A DNA stretch of 64,000 nucleotides from Aquincola tertiaricarbonis (GTDB lineage: Bacteria > Pseudomonadota > Gammaproteobacteria > Burkholderiales > Burkholderiaceae_C), in the NCBI RefSeq assembly GCF_000969605.1, contig NZ_JZUE01000006.1, positions 186,001 through 250,000 on the forward strand, given 5' to 3'. The notes under the pieces were generated by a model. That model did not search any database and was not told where the DNA came from. It saw only the letters and a program-made list of their open reading frames with translations. Position numbers and translations under genes: made by a program. Positions within the stretch are counted from its first letter, which is position 1, and each line of letters opens with the position of its first letter. This document shows, one piece after another, positions 44,032-52,525 of this stretch.

Positions 44032-44831
44032 GCACCACCACCCTCGACCTGAACTGCGACATGGGCGAAGGCTTCGGCGCCTACACCATGGGCAACGACG
44101 TCGACCTGCTCGACCACGTGACCTCGGCCAACATCGCCTGCGGCTTCCATGCGGGCGACCCGCCCACCATGCGCCGCGTGGTCACCACCGCGCTGGCCAA
44201 GGGCGTGAAGGTGGGCGCGCATCCCGGCCTGCCGGACCTGCAGGGCTTCGGCCGCCGGGTGATGCAGGTCTCTCCCGCCGATGCCTATGCGATGGTGGTC
44301 TACCAGGTGGGCGCGCTGATGGGCTTCGCGCAGGCCGCGGGCGGCCGCCTGAACCACGTCAAGCCGCACGGCGCGCTCTACAACATGGCGGTGAAGGACC
44401 GCAAGCTGGCCGATGCGCTGGCGCAGGCGGTGCGCGACGTGGATCCTACGCTGGTGTTCTTCGGCCTGGCCGGCAGCGAGATGATCCGCGCCGCCGAGGC
44501 CGCCGGCCTGCAGGCTGCCGCGGAGGTGTTTGCCGACCGCAGCTACCAGGACGACGGCAGCCTGTCGCCGCGCGGCACGCCCGGCGCCATGATCGAGGAC
44601 GCCGGCCAGGCGCTGGCCCAGGTGCGGCAGATGCTGGGCGGCTCGGTGCGCGCCCTCAGCGGCAAGACGGTGCCGCTGCGCGCCGACACCTTGTGCATCC
44701 ACGGCGACCAGCCCGGCGCCCTGGAATTCGCGCAGACGCTGCGCACCGCCCTGCAGGCCGATGGCGTGCTGCTGCGCGCGCCGCGGCCCGCCGGCCCGCG
44801 GGCCAACACGGAGGGCCTGCGTATCGAATGA
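44028..44831 (+). CDS. pxpA: 5-oxoprolinase subunit PxpA (LamB/YcsF family)
   Basis: 267 residues. The LamB/YcsF signature DLNCDMGEGFGAYTMGND begins the protein, followed by SANIACGFHAGDPPTMRR, GAHPGLPDLQGFGRR and VKPHGALYN. It is the third subunit of the prokaryotic 5-oxoprolinase and turns pyroglutamate into L-glutamate with PxpBC and ATP. It ends the overlapping pxpBCA block; the pyroglutamyl-peptidase-like gene starts 55 bases later. Confidence 0.95.
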   Translation: MSTTTLDLNCDMGEGFGAYTMGNDVDLLDHVTSANIACGFHAGDPPTMRRVVTTALAKGVKVGAHPGLPDLQGFGRRVMQVSPADAYAMVVYQVGALMGFAQAAGGRLNHVKPHGALYNMAVKDRKLADALAQAVRDVDPTLVFFGLAGSEMIRAAEAAGLQAAAEVFADRSYQDDGSLSPRGTPGAMIEDAGQALAQVRQMLGGSVRALSGKTVPLRADTLCIHGDQPGALEFAQTLRTALQADGVLLRAPRPAGPRANTEGLRIE

Positions 44832-44886
44832 CCACCCCATGCACCGTTGCCCGGCAGTCCAAAAGCAAGTGTCAGTAGGAGTCACG

Positions 44887-46566
44887 ATGTTGCAATCCCG
44901 ATCCGAACCGAAGCGCGTCCACCTGCATGCGCACCTCACCGCCCTGGCCGCCGCCGTGCTGCTGGCCGCCTGCGGTGGCAGCGACGACGACGATGAAGCC
45001 CCGGCCCCCGCGCCCACGCCGCCCGCGCCCACCGTGGCCTGCAGCGTGGACACCGCCGTGGCCCTGGCCTACGAGGAACAGCGCCTGCAGACCCCGCTGC
45101 CCTTCAGTGGCGCCAACGTGGTGGGCACCGATGCCACGCCGCTGGCCGACCGCATCCTGAAGGACACCGGCTTCGACACCTTCGCGCCCGCCTTCGCCAC
45201 CAAGCTGTGCGCGGCCGATGGCACCACCCCCGTCACCACCTATGCGCAGGCGGTGGACCTGGTCAAGGCCGAGGGCCTGGCCCTGTGGAAGGCCGCGGTG
45301 GACCGCGTGCAGGGCCGCCGCGCCTCGCCCGCCGGCAGCGTGCTGCCCAACAGCGACGACCGCATGCTGTACTGGGCGCGCGTGCAGATGACCAAGGCGC
45401 TGCGCCAGTGGAAGCCCTCCTTCGCGATGACGGCTGCCGAGATCGACGACCTGCAGTGGCAGCTGGAGCGCGCCTCGCGCGGGCAGTACGACATCAACCT
45501 GCCCGAAGGCAACGCCCCTTCGGGCAAGAAGTACCGCCGCATGATCATCAGCGGCTTCGACACCTTCACCCTCGGCGTGCCGGGCACGCCCAACACCGGC
45601 CTGCGCAACGGCAATCCTTCCGGCGCCACCGCGCTGGAGATGGACGGCAAGCAGGTGACGCTGGCCGATGGCAGCGTGATGCATGTGGAGAGCTACATCC
45701 TGCCGGTGAGCTACGACCCCTTCAACAAGGGCATGCAGGAAGACACGCTGGCGCCCTACTTCCAGCCCGGCCCCAAGCGCGTGGACGCATCGATCACCAT
45801 GAGCCAGGGCAGTGCCAACGTGTTCAACCTGGAGCAGTGGAACGGCCGCTTCCACGGCAGCTCGGCCGGCAACGACGGCATCGTCTACTGCCCGCCCGGC
45901 GCCACCCGGCTGCCGGCCTACGTGCTGCCCATCGGCACCATCACCACCGCGGGCGCGGCGCCCATCACCCTGGCCGGCTCGGGCTGCAACATCAACCCGC
46001 CGCAGCGCTGGCTGGGCTACGACGCCACCACGGCCTGGATGAAGGACTATCCGCCGCAGTTCACCACCGCCTCCATGCCCATCCCGGCGATGGTCACGGG
46101 CCGCACCCAGGCCGGCGTGGCCCGCCCGCCCGGCGCCACCAGCGAGGGCACCGAGGGCTTCAACGTCACCTGGCACACCAACTACGCCTACTTCCCGGAC
46201 TGCAACGACGTGGCCACCGTCAGCGTGCCTTCCAACGGCGTGATGAACCTGATGCCCGACCTGAGCACCGTGGTGGCGCCCAACCTGGCCACCTGCTCGC
46301 GATCGGGCGGCGGCGGCGACTACCTGTCCAACGAGAGTGCCTACCGCAACACCCTGCTGCGCGACACCTTCGGGCTGGACATCCCGGCGGGCCACATCCA
46401 CGTGCCGGTGATGACCAACTTCTTCCGCGGCACGCCGGACACCGGCGGCGGCGTGCGGGACGACAACGCGATGACCGACGCCCGCTTCGAGGCCTACCGC
46501 ACCGCCATCGTGGCCCAGGGCAAGGCCCTGCTGACGGTGATCGGCAACTCGCTGATCTACAAGTGA
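44887..46566 (+). CDS. Lipoprotein with a pyroglutamyl-peptidase-I-like (C15) domain, Ser replacing the catalytic Cys
   Basis: 559 residues; GGAG lies five bases before the ATG at 44887. A signal sequence ends in the lipobox LLAAC and an acidic/Pro-rich linker. Residues about 60-215 are a helical domain. From about 216 the order of C15 motifs is kept: IISGFDTF (220-227; family LLTGFDPF), NGNPSG, ESYILPVSYDPF, then NLEQWNGR with Glu316 where C15 has its catalytic Glu, DYLSNESAYRN with Ser481 at the Cys position, and HIHVPV with His505. The Ser-to-His spacing of 24 residues equals the Cys-to-His spacing of the classical enzyme. Its position after pxpBCA supports removal of N-terminal pyroglutamate from peptides outside the cytoplasm; activity with Ser is unproven. 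Confidence 0.8.
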   Translation: MLQSRSEPKRVHLHAHLTALAAAVLLAACGGSDDDDEAPAPAPTPPAPTVACSVDTAVALAYEEQRLQTPLPFSGANVVGTDATPLADRILKDTGFDTFAPAFATKLCAADGTTPVTTYAQAVDLVKAEGLALWKAAVDRVQGRRASPAGSVLPNSDDRMLYWARVQMTKALRQWKPSFAMTAAEIDDLQWQLERASRGQYDINLPEGNAPSGKKYRRMIISGFDTFTLGVPGTPNTGLRNGNPSGATALEMDGKQVTLADGSVMHVESYILPVSYDPFNKGMQEDTLAPYFQPGPKRVDASITMSQGSANVFNLEQWNGRFHGSSAGNDGIVYCPPGATRLPAYVLPIGTITTAGAAPITLAGSGCNINPPQRWLGYDATTAWMKDYPPQFTTASMPIPAMVTGRTQAGVARPPGATSEGTEGFNVTWHTNYAYFPDCNDVATVSVPSNGVMNLMPDLSTVVAPNLATCSRSGGGGDYLSNESAYRNTLLRDTFGLDIPAGHIHVPVMTNFFRGTPDTGGGVRDDNAMTDARFEAYRTAIVAQGKALLTVIGNSLIYK

Positions 46567-46594
46567 CCACTGTTGCCCAACGCAAGGAGTCCCC

Positions 46595-46801
46595 ATGACG
46601 TTCAAGCTCGCCCTCGCGGCCACCGCGCTGGCCCTGGCCGGCATCGCCGGCACCGCCACCGCCCAGCCCAGCCTCTACTACGTGTGGAAGCACAAGGCCA
46701 CCGGCAAGACGATGTGCAACCCCGAGGCCATCGACGCCAACTGGGTCAAGGTGTCGGGGCCCTATTCGGACGCCAACTGCTCCATCAAGGAACCGGAGTA
46801 G
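46595..46801 (+). CDS. Small secreted protein
   Basis: 68 residues with a clear signal peptide (MTFKLALAATALALAGIAG, cleavage near ATAQ). The mature part is about 45 residues, YYVWKHKATGKTMCNPEAID to YSDANCSIKEPE, with two cysteines that could form a disulfide. AAGGAG precedes the ATG. It is the last gene of the oxoprolinase operon, 28 bases after the peptidase-like lipoprotein. No family is recognised; it may be an accessory to that lipoprotein. Confidence 0.75.
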   Translation: MTFKLALAATALALAGIAGTATAQPSLYYVWKHKATGKTMCNPEAIDANWVKVSGPYSDANCSIKEPE

Positions 46802-46861
46802 CCGGCGCCGGGCTGCGCCGCGGGCCTGGTGCCCCACGCGGCCTTCGTCGGTAGAGCTTGG

Positions 46862-46891
46862 CGCAGCGGCCGAACATCACCAGCCGCTGCG
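46862..46891. terminator. Stem-loop between convergent genes
   Basis: CGCAGCGGC (46862-46870) pairs perfectly with GCCGCTGCG (46883-46891) over a 12-base loop, between the end of the oxoprolinase operon and the convergent LysR gene. It has no U-tract. Confidence 0.55.
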
Positions 46892-46934
46892 GCTCACATC
46901 CGGGATGGGGCATGCGCGGCGCGCGCCGCCGGCG

Positions 46935-47873
46935 TCAGCTGGCGTCGGCGGGCCCCAGCCGCCGCGCCCACTCCGGCCCTACCCGGGCGCAGAACCGGGT
47001 CACCACCTCGCAGGCGACGTCCTGCGTCGCGCGCACGGCGGAGCAGGCGCCGCGCTCGCTGATGGCGGTGATGACCATCGGCGGCAGGCGCGGCCCGTCG
47101 CACTGGAACAGCTCGCGCCGCTGCAGCTGCTCGCGCACGAACACCGGCGGGATGGCGGCGATGCCGTAGCCATCGCCGGCGAGCTGGATGATGGATTCCA
47201 CCGACGGAAAGCTGCACACCCGCGGCTCCACGTCGCGGTCGATGAACAGCGCGCGCACATGCGCCTGCGGGCTGGAGGTCTTGCTGAAGGTGAGCACCGG
47301 CACGCGCTCCAGGTCCTCGATGGTGACGATGCCCGAGGCCGGGACCAGGTCGGGCCGGCCCACCCAGCGCAGCGGGAACTCGCACAGCGGCGTCACGGTG
47401 TAGTCCAGCGTGCCCACGGCCTCGGCATAAGGGTCGTTCTGGATCATCAGGTCCAGCTTGCGCTGGCGGAACTGGTCCTGCAGGTGGCGGGCGGTGTCCA
47501 CGGTGATGTCGGGGTTCACCTGCGGATGGCGCTCGGCCAGCAGCCGGATCAGCGGCGAGAGCCAGGTGTGCACCACCGACTCGATGGTGCCGATGCGCAC
47601 GCGCCCGGCCGGCGGTGCCTCGGGCCGGGTGCTGAGCACCAGCTCGCGCTCCAGCTGCAGGATGCGCTGGGCCTGCCGCGCCACCTGCTCGCCCGCCTGG
47701 GTGAGCACCAGCCGGCGCGAGCTGCGGTCCACCAGCTCGGTGCCCAGTTCGTCTTCCAGGCTGGCGATGCGCTGCGAGATCGCGGCCTGCGTGGCGTTGA
47801 GCACCTGCGCGGTTTCGCGGAAGCTGCGCACGCGGGCCAGCACGACAAGCGTTTCAAGGAATCGGGTGTTCAC
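46935..47873 (-). CDS. LysR family transcriptional regulator
   Basis: 312 residues. No ATG fits; GTG at 47873 gives the normal start VNTRFLETLVVLARVRSFRETA, with LNATQAAISQRIASLEDELG as the recognition helix region. The effector domain begins GRVRIGTIESVVHTWLSPL. It is divergent from a D-threonine-aldolase-like gene 85 bases away, its most likely target, and convergent with the oxoprolinase operon. Confidence 0.9.
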   Translation of the reverse strand: MNTRFLETLVVLARVRSFRETAQVLNATQAAISQRIASLEDELGTELVDRSSRRLVLTQAGEQVARQAQRILQLERELVLSTRPEAPPAGRVRIGTIESVVHTWLSPLIRLLAERHPQVNPDITVDTARHLQDQFRQRKLDLMIQNDPYAEAVGTLDYTVTPLCEFPLRWVGRPDLVPASGIVTIEDLERVPVLTFSKTSSPQAHVRALFIDRDVEPRVCSFPSVESIIQLAGDGYGIAAIPPVFVREQLQRRELFQCDGPRLPPMVITAISERGACSAVRATQDVACEVVTRFCARVGPEWARRLGPADAS

Positions 47874-47958
47874 GGCAGGCGGCCTCGGCAACGGCCTGGC
47901 ACAGCATAGCGTGGCCGCTGTGCAGCCCGCGTGCAACTTCCAGGCCCACAATGCCCGC

Positions 47959-49098
47959 ATGACACGCGAAGTCCCGTTCACACCTGTAACGCCGCCGCCG
48001 GCCGCCGTGGGCGATGTGCTGGCACACATCGACACCCCGGCCTTGCTGATCGACCTGGATGCGATGGAGGCCAACATGGCCCTGGTGCACCAGCGCGCGC
48101 GCCAGGCCGGCGTGCGGGTGCGGCCGCATGGCAAGGCGCACAAGACCCCGGCGCTGGCGCTGCGCCAGATCGCGGCCGGCGCGCAGGGCCTGTGCTGCCA
48201 GAAGCTGGGCGAGGCCGAGGCCTTCGCGGCCGCGGGCATCGACGACATCCTGGTGACCAACCAGCTCATCGGCGCGGGCAAGGCGCGGCGGGCCGCGGCA
48301 CTGGCCGGCCGCATCCGGCTGGCGGTGTGCGCCGACCATCCGCTGCAGGTGCAGCAGCTGGCCGAGGCCACCGCGGCGGCCGGCACTTGTCTAGACGTGT
48401 TGGTGGAACTGGACGTGGGCCAGGGCCGCTGCGGCGTGACCAGCGCGGCCGGTGCGGTGGCGCTGGCCCAGGCCATCGCCGGACAGGCGCCCGGCCTGCG
48501 TTTTGCCGGCCTGCATGCCTACCATGGCAGCGCCCAGCACCTGCGCAGCCCGGCCGAGCGGCAGGCCGCCATCGGCGGCGCGGTGGCCAGGGCCCGCGAG
48601 GCGGCGCAGGCGCTGGCCGCGGCCGGCCTGCCCTGCGCCACCCTCACCGGCGGCGGCACCGGCACCTATGCCATCGAGGCCACCTCCGGCGTGTACACCG
48701 AGGTGCAGCCCGGCTCCTATGTGCTGATGGACACCGACTATGCGGCCAACACGCCCGATGAAGGCACGCCGGCGCTGAGCCATGCGCTGTACGGCTGGTG
48801 CAGCGTGATCAGCCTGCGGCCGGGCCAGGCGGTGCTGGACGGCGGCCTCAAGGCCTTCGCCACCGACCATGGCCTGCCCCAGGTGCTGCACGAGGGCTGG
48901 AGGGTGGACGGCATCTCCGACGAGCACACGGTGATCGTCGGCAGCCCCGGCGCCGCGCCGCTGGCCGTGGGCGACAAGCTGCGCCTGGTGCCCGGCCACT
49001 GCGACCCGACGGTGAACCTGCACGACTGGATGGTGGCCGTGCGCGCCGGCGTGGTGGAGCAGGTGTGGCCGGTGTCGGCGCGGGGCGCGATGTTCTAG
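47959..49098 (+). CDS. DSD1 / D-threonine aldolase family PLP enzyme
   Basis: 379 residues of the alanine-racemase-fold type: DTPALLIDLDAMEANMALV, the PLP lysine Lys59 in RPHGKAHKTP, then LTGGGTGTYAIEATSG for phosphate binding. A C-terminal metal-binding segment, PGHCDPTVNLHDWMV, holds the His and acidic/Cys ligands. Members are D-threonine aldolases, D-serine dehydratases or 3-hydroxyaspartate dehydratases, all acting on D-hydroxy-amino acids with a divalent cation. The divergent LysR gene likely regulates it. Confidence 0.9.
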   Translation: MTREVPFTPVTPPPAAVGDVLAHIDTPALLIDLDAMEANMALVHQRARQAGVRVRPHGKAHKTPALALRQIAAGAQGLCCQKLGEAEAFAAAGIDDILVTNQLIGAGKARRAAALAGRIRLAVCADHPLQVQQLAEATAAAGTCLDVLVELDVGQGRCGVTSAAGAVALAQAIAGQAPGLRFAGLHAYHGSAQHLRSPAERQAAIGGAVARAREAAQALAAAGLPCATLTGGGTGTYAIEATSGVYTEVQPGSYVLMDTDYAANTPDEGTPALSHALYGWCSVISLRPGQAVLDGGLKAFATDHGLPQVLHEGWRVDGISDEHTVIVGSPGAAPLAVGDKLRLVPGHCDPTVNLHDWMVAVRAGVVEQVWPVSARGAMF

Positions 49099-49127
49099 GG
49101 CAGCCCACGGCGCGCATCCGCCGCCGG

Positions 49128-49141
49128 TTGACGTGCATCAA
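49128..49141 (+). promoter_or_regulatory. FNR/Anr-type box upstream of the P-type ATPase gene
   Basis: TTGAC-GTGC-ATCAA differs from the FNR/Anr consensus TTGAT-N4-ATCAA at one position. Its centre is 62 bases before the start codon at 49197, which fits activation at -41.5 with a short leader. Low-oxygen induction of the ATPase is predicted. Confidence 0.65.
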
Positions 49142-49196
49142 TCCTGGCGCCGGGCACGACGGCGCTGCATGAAGCGGCGCTGCACACTCGCCGTCC

Positions 49197-51743
49197 ATGG
49201 ACCTGCCTGCGCCGGCCACCGGCCTCAGCGAAGACGAAGCGGCGCGCCGGCTGGCGGTGCACGGCGCCAACGAGCTGCAGGACCGCGAACGGCACGGCCT
49301 GCCGGCCACCCTGCGCAGCGTGGCCACCGAGCCGATGTTCCTGCTGCTGCTGGCCGCCGCCGCCATCTACCTGGTGCTGGGCGATCTGGGCGAAGGCCTG
49401 CTGCTGGCCGGCTTCGCGGTGCTCACCGTGGGGCTGGTCGTGCTGCAGCAGCGGCGCAGCGAACATGCGCTCGATGCGCTGCGCGAGCTGGCCGCGCCGC
49501 AGGTGCGGGTGCGGCGCGGCGGCCGGGTGCGGCGCATGGCCGCCCGCGAGCTGGTGCCGGGCGACCTGTTCCTGGTGAGCGAAGGCGAACGCCTGGCCGC
49601 CGATGGCGTGCTGCGCGAGGCGGCCGGGCTGTCGGTGGACGAATCGCTGCTCACCGGTGAATCGATGCCGGTGCGCAAGCAGGCCGCTGGTGCCACGGCC
49701 GATGCCGCATCGCCCGAAGCCCGCGCGCCGGGCGGCGACGACACGCCGTGGGTGTTCGCCGGCACGCTGGCGGTGGCCGGCCACGGCCTGGTGCAGGTGA
49801 CGGGCACCGGCCGGCTGACGCAGGTGGGCCGCATCGGCGCTTCGCTGGCCGGCATCGAGACCGCGCCCACGCCGCTGCAGCGCCACCTGCGGCGGCTGGT
49901 CCGCATGTTCGGCATCGCGGCCCTGCTGTGCAGCGCCGCGCTGGCGCTGGTGCATGGCCTGTGGCGCGGCGACTGGATGCAGGGGCTGCTGTCGGCCATC
50001 GCGCTGGGCATGGCGATGCTGCCGGAGGAGTTCCCGATGGCGTTGGCCGTGTTCCTGGCGCTGGGTGCCTGGCGGCTGGCCCGCGTCCAGGTGCTGGCGC
50101 GCCGGCCGGCGGTGGTCGAGGCACTGGGCGCGGCCACCGTGCTGTGCGTGGACAAGACCGGCACGCTGACCGAGAACCGCATGCAGCTGCGGCGGCTGGT
50201 GGCTGCTGGCATCGAGGTGCGCGTGCAGCCCGGCGCGCCGCTGCCGGAGGCGGTGCACCGGCTGCTGGAGTACGCCATGCTGGCCTCGCGCCGCGGCGGC
50301 ATCGACCCGATGGACCGCGCGCTGCTGCAGCACGGCGACGGCGCGCTGGCGCGCAGCGAACATCTGCATCCCGACTGGCAGCTGACGCACGAATACCCGT
50401 TGAGCGCCGAGCTGCTGGCGATGTCGCACGAATGGACGGATACCGAGGGCCATCGCTGCATCGCGGCCAAGGGCGCGCCCGAGGCGGTGTTCGGCTTATG
50501 CCGCCTGGCGCCCGCCGCCGCCGAACCCTGGCTGGCGCAGGTGCGGCGGCTGGCCGATGAAGGCCTGCGCGTGCTGGCGGTGGCCGAGGCCCGCGCGCAG
50601 CCGGGCCCCGCGCCCGCCCTGCAGCACGACCACCACTTCACGCTGCTGGGCCTGGTCGGCTTCGAGGACCCGCTGCGCCCCAGCGTGCCAGCCGCGGTGG
50701 CCCAGGCACGCACCGCCGGCATCGCGGTGGCGATGATCACCGGCGACCATGAAGCGACGGCACTGGCCATCGCGCGGCAGGCCGGCATCGACACCGCCGC
50801 CGGTGCGGTGGCCGGCGACCGCATCGAGCAGCTGGACGACGACGCGCTGGCCGACGTCGTGCGCCGGGTTCGTGTGTTCGCGCGCGTGATGCCGCAGCAG
50901 AAGCTGCGGCTGGTGCAGGCCTTCAGGCGCAATGGCGAGACGGTGGCCATGACCGGCGACGGCGTGAACGACGCACCGGCGCTGAAGGCCGCGCACATCG
51001 GCATCGCGATGGGCGTGCGCGGCACCGACGTGGCCCGCGAAGCCGCCGGGCTGGTGCTGCTGGACGAGGACTTCGGCCGCATCGTGGGCGGCGTGCGCAT
51101 GGGCCGCCGCATCTTCGACAACCTGCGCAAGGTGATGGTCTACATCACCGCCATCCACGTGCCCATCGCGGGCCTGGCGCTGCTGCCGCTGCTGTTCGGC
51201 CTGCCCCCGCTGATGCTGCCTGCGCATGTGGTGCTGACGGAGATGGTGATCGACCCGGTGTGCTCGCTGGCCTTCGAAGGCGCGCCGGAAGACCCGCGCC
51301 TGATGCAGCGTCCGCCGCGCCGCGGCGACGACGGCATCGTGGGCTGGCCGATGCTGCGCCAGGGCCTGGCCCAGGGCGCGTGCCTGCTGGTGGCCACGCT
51401 GGGCATCTATTTGATGGCGCTGGGCGCCGGCCGCGGCACCGACGTGGCCCGCACGCTGGCGGTGGCGGGGCTCACCGCGGGCAACCTGCTGCTGGTGGCG
51501 GTGAACCTGTCGGCCGGCATCGGCTGGCGCATGCTGGCCGGCCGCAGTGCCCGTGCCTTCTGGGGCGTGGCGGCCGCAGCCACGGTGGCCATCGGCCTGG
51601 CCCTGGCGGTGCCGGGGCTGCGCCGGCTGCTGCATTTCGCGGTGCCGCCGGTGCAGGACCTGGCCTGGGCCGGAGCAGTCGTCGCCGCCGCGGCGGGGCT
51701 GGCCGCCTGGCTGCAGCACCGGACGCAACACGCCACTGCATGA
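49197..51743 (+). CDS. Cation-translocating P-type ATPase
   Basis: 848 residues. The N-terminal cation-ATPase segment (GLSEDEAARRLAVHGANELQ) is followed by the actuator TGES, the M4 motif MLPEEFPMALAVF, the phosphorylation site DKTGTLTEN (Asp319) and TGDGVNDAPALKAAHIGIAMG. About ten membrane helices, with a C-terminal six-helix bundle. PEEFP replaces the PEGLP of calcium pumps, so the ion (calcium, magnesium or another) is uncertain. An FNR-like box lies upstream; P-type ATPases of this kind are known members of low-oxygen regulons in Burkholderiales relatives. Confidence 0.92.
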   Translation: MDLPAPATGLSEDEAARRLAVHGANELQDRERHGLPATLRSVATEPMFLLLLAAAAIYLVLGDLGEGLLLAGFAVLTVGLVVLQQRRSEHALDALRELAAPQVRVRRGGRVRRMAARELVPGDLFLVSEGERLAADGVLREAAGLSVDESLLTGESMPVRKQAAGATADAASPEARAPGGDDTPWVFAGTLAVAGHGLVQVTGTGRLTQVGRIGASLAGIETAPTPLQRHLRRLVRMFGIAALLCSAALALVHGLWRGDWMQGLLSAIALGMAMLPEEFPMALAVFLALGAWRLARVQVLARRPAVVEALGAATVLCVDKTGTLTENRMQLRRLVAAGIEVRVQPGAPLPEAVHRLLEYAMLASRRGGIDPMDRALLQHGDGALARSEHLHPDWQLTHEYPLSAELLAMSHEWTDTEGHRCIAAKGAPEAVFGLCRLAPAAAEPWLAQVRRLADEGLRVLAVAEARAQPGPAPALQHDHHFTLLGLVGFEDPLRPSVPAAVAQARTAGIAVAMITGDHEATALAIARQAGIDTAAGAVAGDRIEQLDDDALADVVRRVRVFARVMPQQKLRLVQAFRRNGETVAMTGDGVNDAPALKAAHIGIAMGVRGTDVAREAAGLVLLDEDFGRIVGGVRMGRRIFDNLRKVMVYITAIHVPIAGLALLPLLFGLPPLMLPAHVVLTEMVIDPVCSLAFEGAPEDPRLMQRPPRRGDDGIVGWPMLRQGLAQGACLLVATLGIYLMALGAGRGTDVARTLAVAGLTAGNLLLVAVNLSAGIGWRMLAGRSARAFWGVAAAATVAIGLALAVPGLRRLLHFAVPPVQDLAWAGAVVAAAAGLAAWLQHRTQHATA

Positions 51744-51943
51744 GGTGGCGATGCACATCAGCTTCATGGGCGCGGCACGGATGCCGGCAAGCCACGGAAG
51801 ATGCAGCCGGTGCGGGCTGCCGCGTCGAGGTGCGACACGCCCCGGCGGGTGACACGGGCTGCCTCCCCCATCAGGCGGAAGGCAAATCACGGGGTCGCGC
51901 CTAGGCTGTGTTCAGGCCGATCCAGGCCGCAGGAGAAAGTGTC

Positions 51944-52510
51944 ATGAAGATCTGCATCGACCCCGGCCACGGCATGAGCAACCGCCAGCCCGGCATCTTC
52001 GACCCTGGTGCCACGCACATGGAGAACGGCTTCCGCTTCCATGAGTCGGCGATGGCGCTGCGCTACGCCCTGGCAGTGAAGGACGCGCTGCGGGCCCGCC
52101 AGATCGACGTCTTCATGACGCGCGACGACGAGCAGGACCATGCGCCGGTGGTGCGCCGGGCGGCCATGGCGCGGGCCGCCGGCTGCGATGCCTTCATCTC
52201 GATCCACCTCAACGACGCCGAATCGGACGCTGCGCATGGCACCGAGGTGCTCTACCGCGACGACGAGGCCCTGGCCCGCCGCATGCAGCAGGTGCTGGTG
52301 CAGGCCACCGGCCTGCGCGACCGCGGCATCAAGCAGCGCAACGACCTGGCGGTGCTCAAGTTCGACGGCCCCGCCGTGCTGCTGGAGCTGGGCTTCATCG
52401 CCAACGACAACGACCGCGCCGCATTGCTGAGCCCGCAGATACGCAGCGCCGTGGCCGACGGCATCGCGGCACTGGTGGCGCAGCAGGTGCGGCAGATGGA
52501 GATGGCCTGA
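51944..52510 (+). CDS. N-acetylmuramoyl-L-alanine amidase (Amidase_3), no signal peptide
   Basis: 188 residues starting MKICIDPGHGMSNRQPG, with AGGAG upstream of the ATG at 51944. All zinc ligands and catalytic residues of Amidase_3 are visible: His in DPGHG, Glu in FHESAMALRYA, His in ISIHLND and the catalytic Glu in LLELGFIAND. It cuts the amide between MurNAc and the stem peptide. The protein is just the catalytic domain, without signal peptide, AMIN or SPOR domains, so its export route is unclear; phage-like or cytosolic use is possible. Confidence 0.9.
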   Translation: MKICIDPGHGMSNRQPGIFDPGATHMENGFRFHESAMALRYALAVKDALRARQIDVFMTRDDEQDHAPVVRRAAMARAAGCDAFISIHLNDAESDAAHGTEVLYRDDEALARRMQQVLVQATGLRDRGIKQRNDLAVLKFDGPAVLLELGFIANDNDRAALLSPQIRSAVADGIAALVAQQVRQMEMA

Positions 52511-52525
52511 CGGGACCCGCCGCGT

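Noticed and set aside
51744-51943. 33-codon frame from the ATG at 51751 (MHISFMGAARMPAS) with a Cys-x-x-Cys
   Set aside because: Weak ribosome-binding site, Arg/Gly-rich, no conserved pattern; not strong enough to list as a gene.
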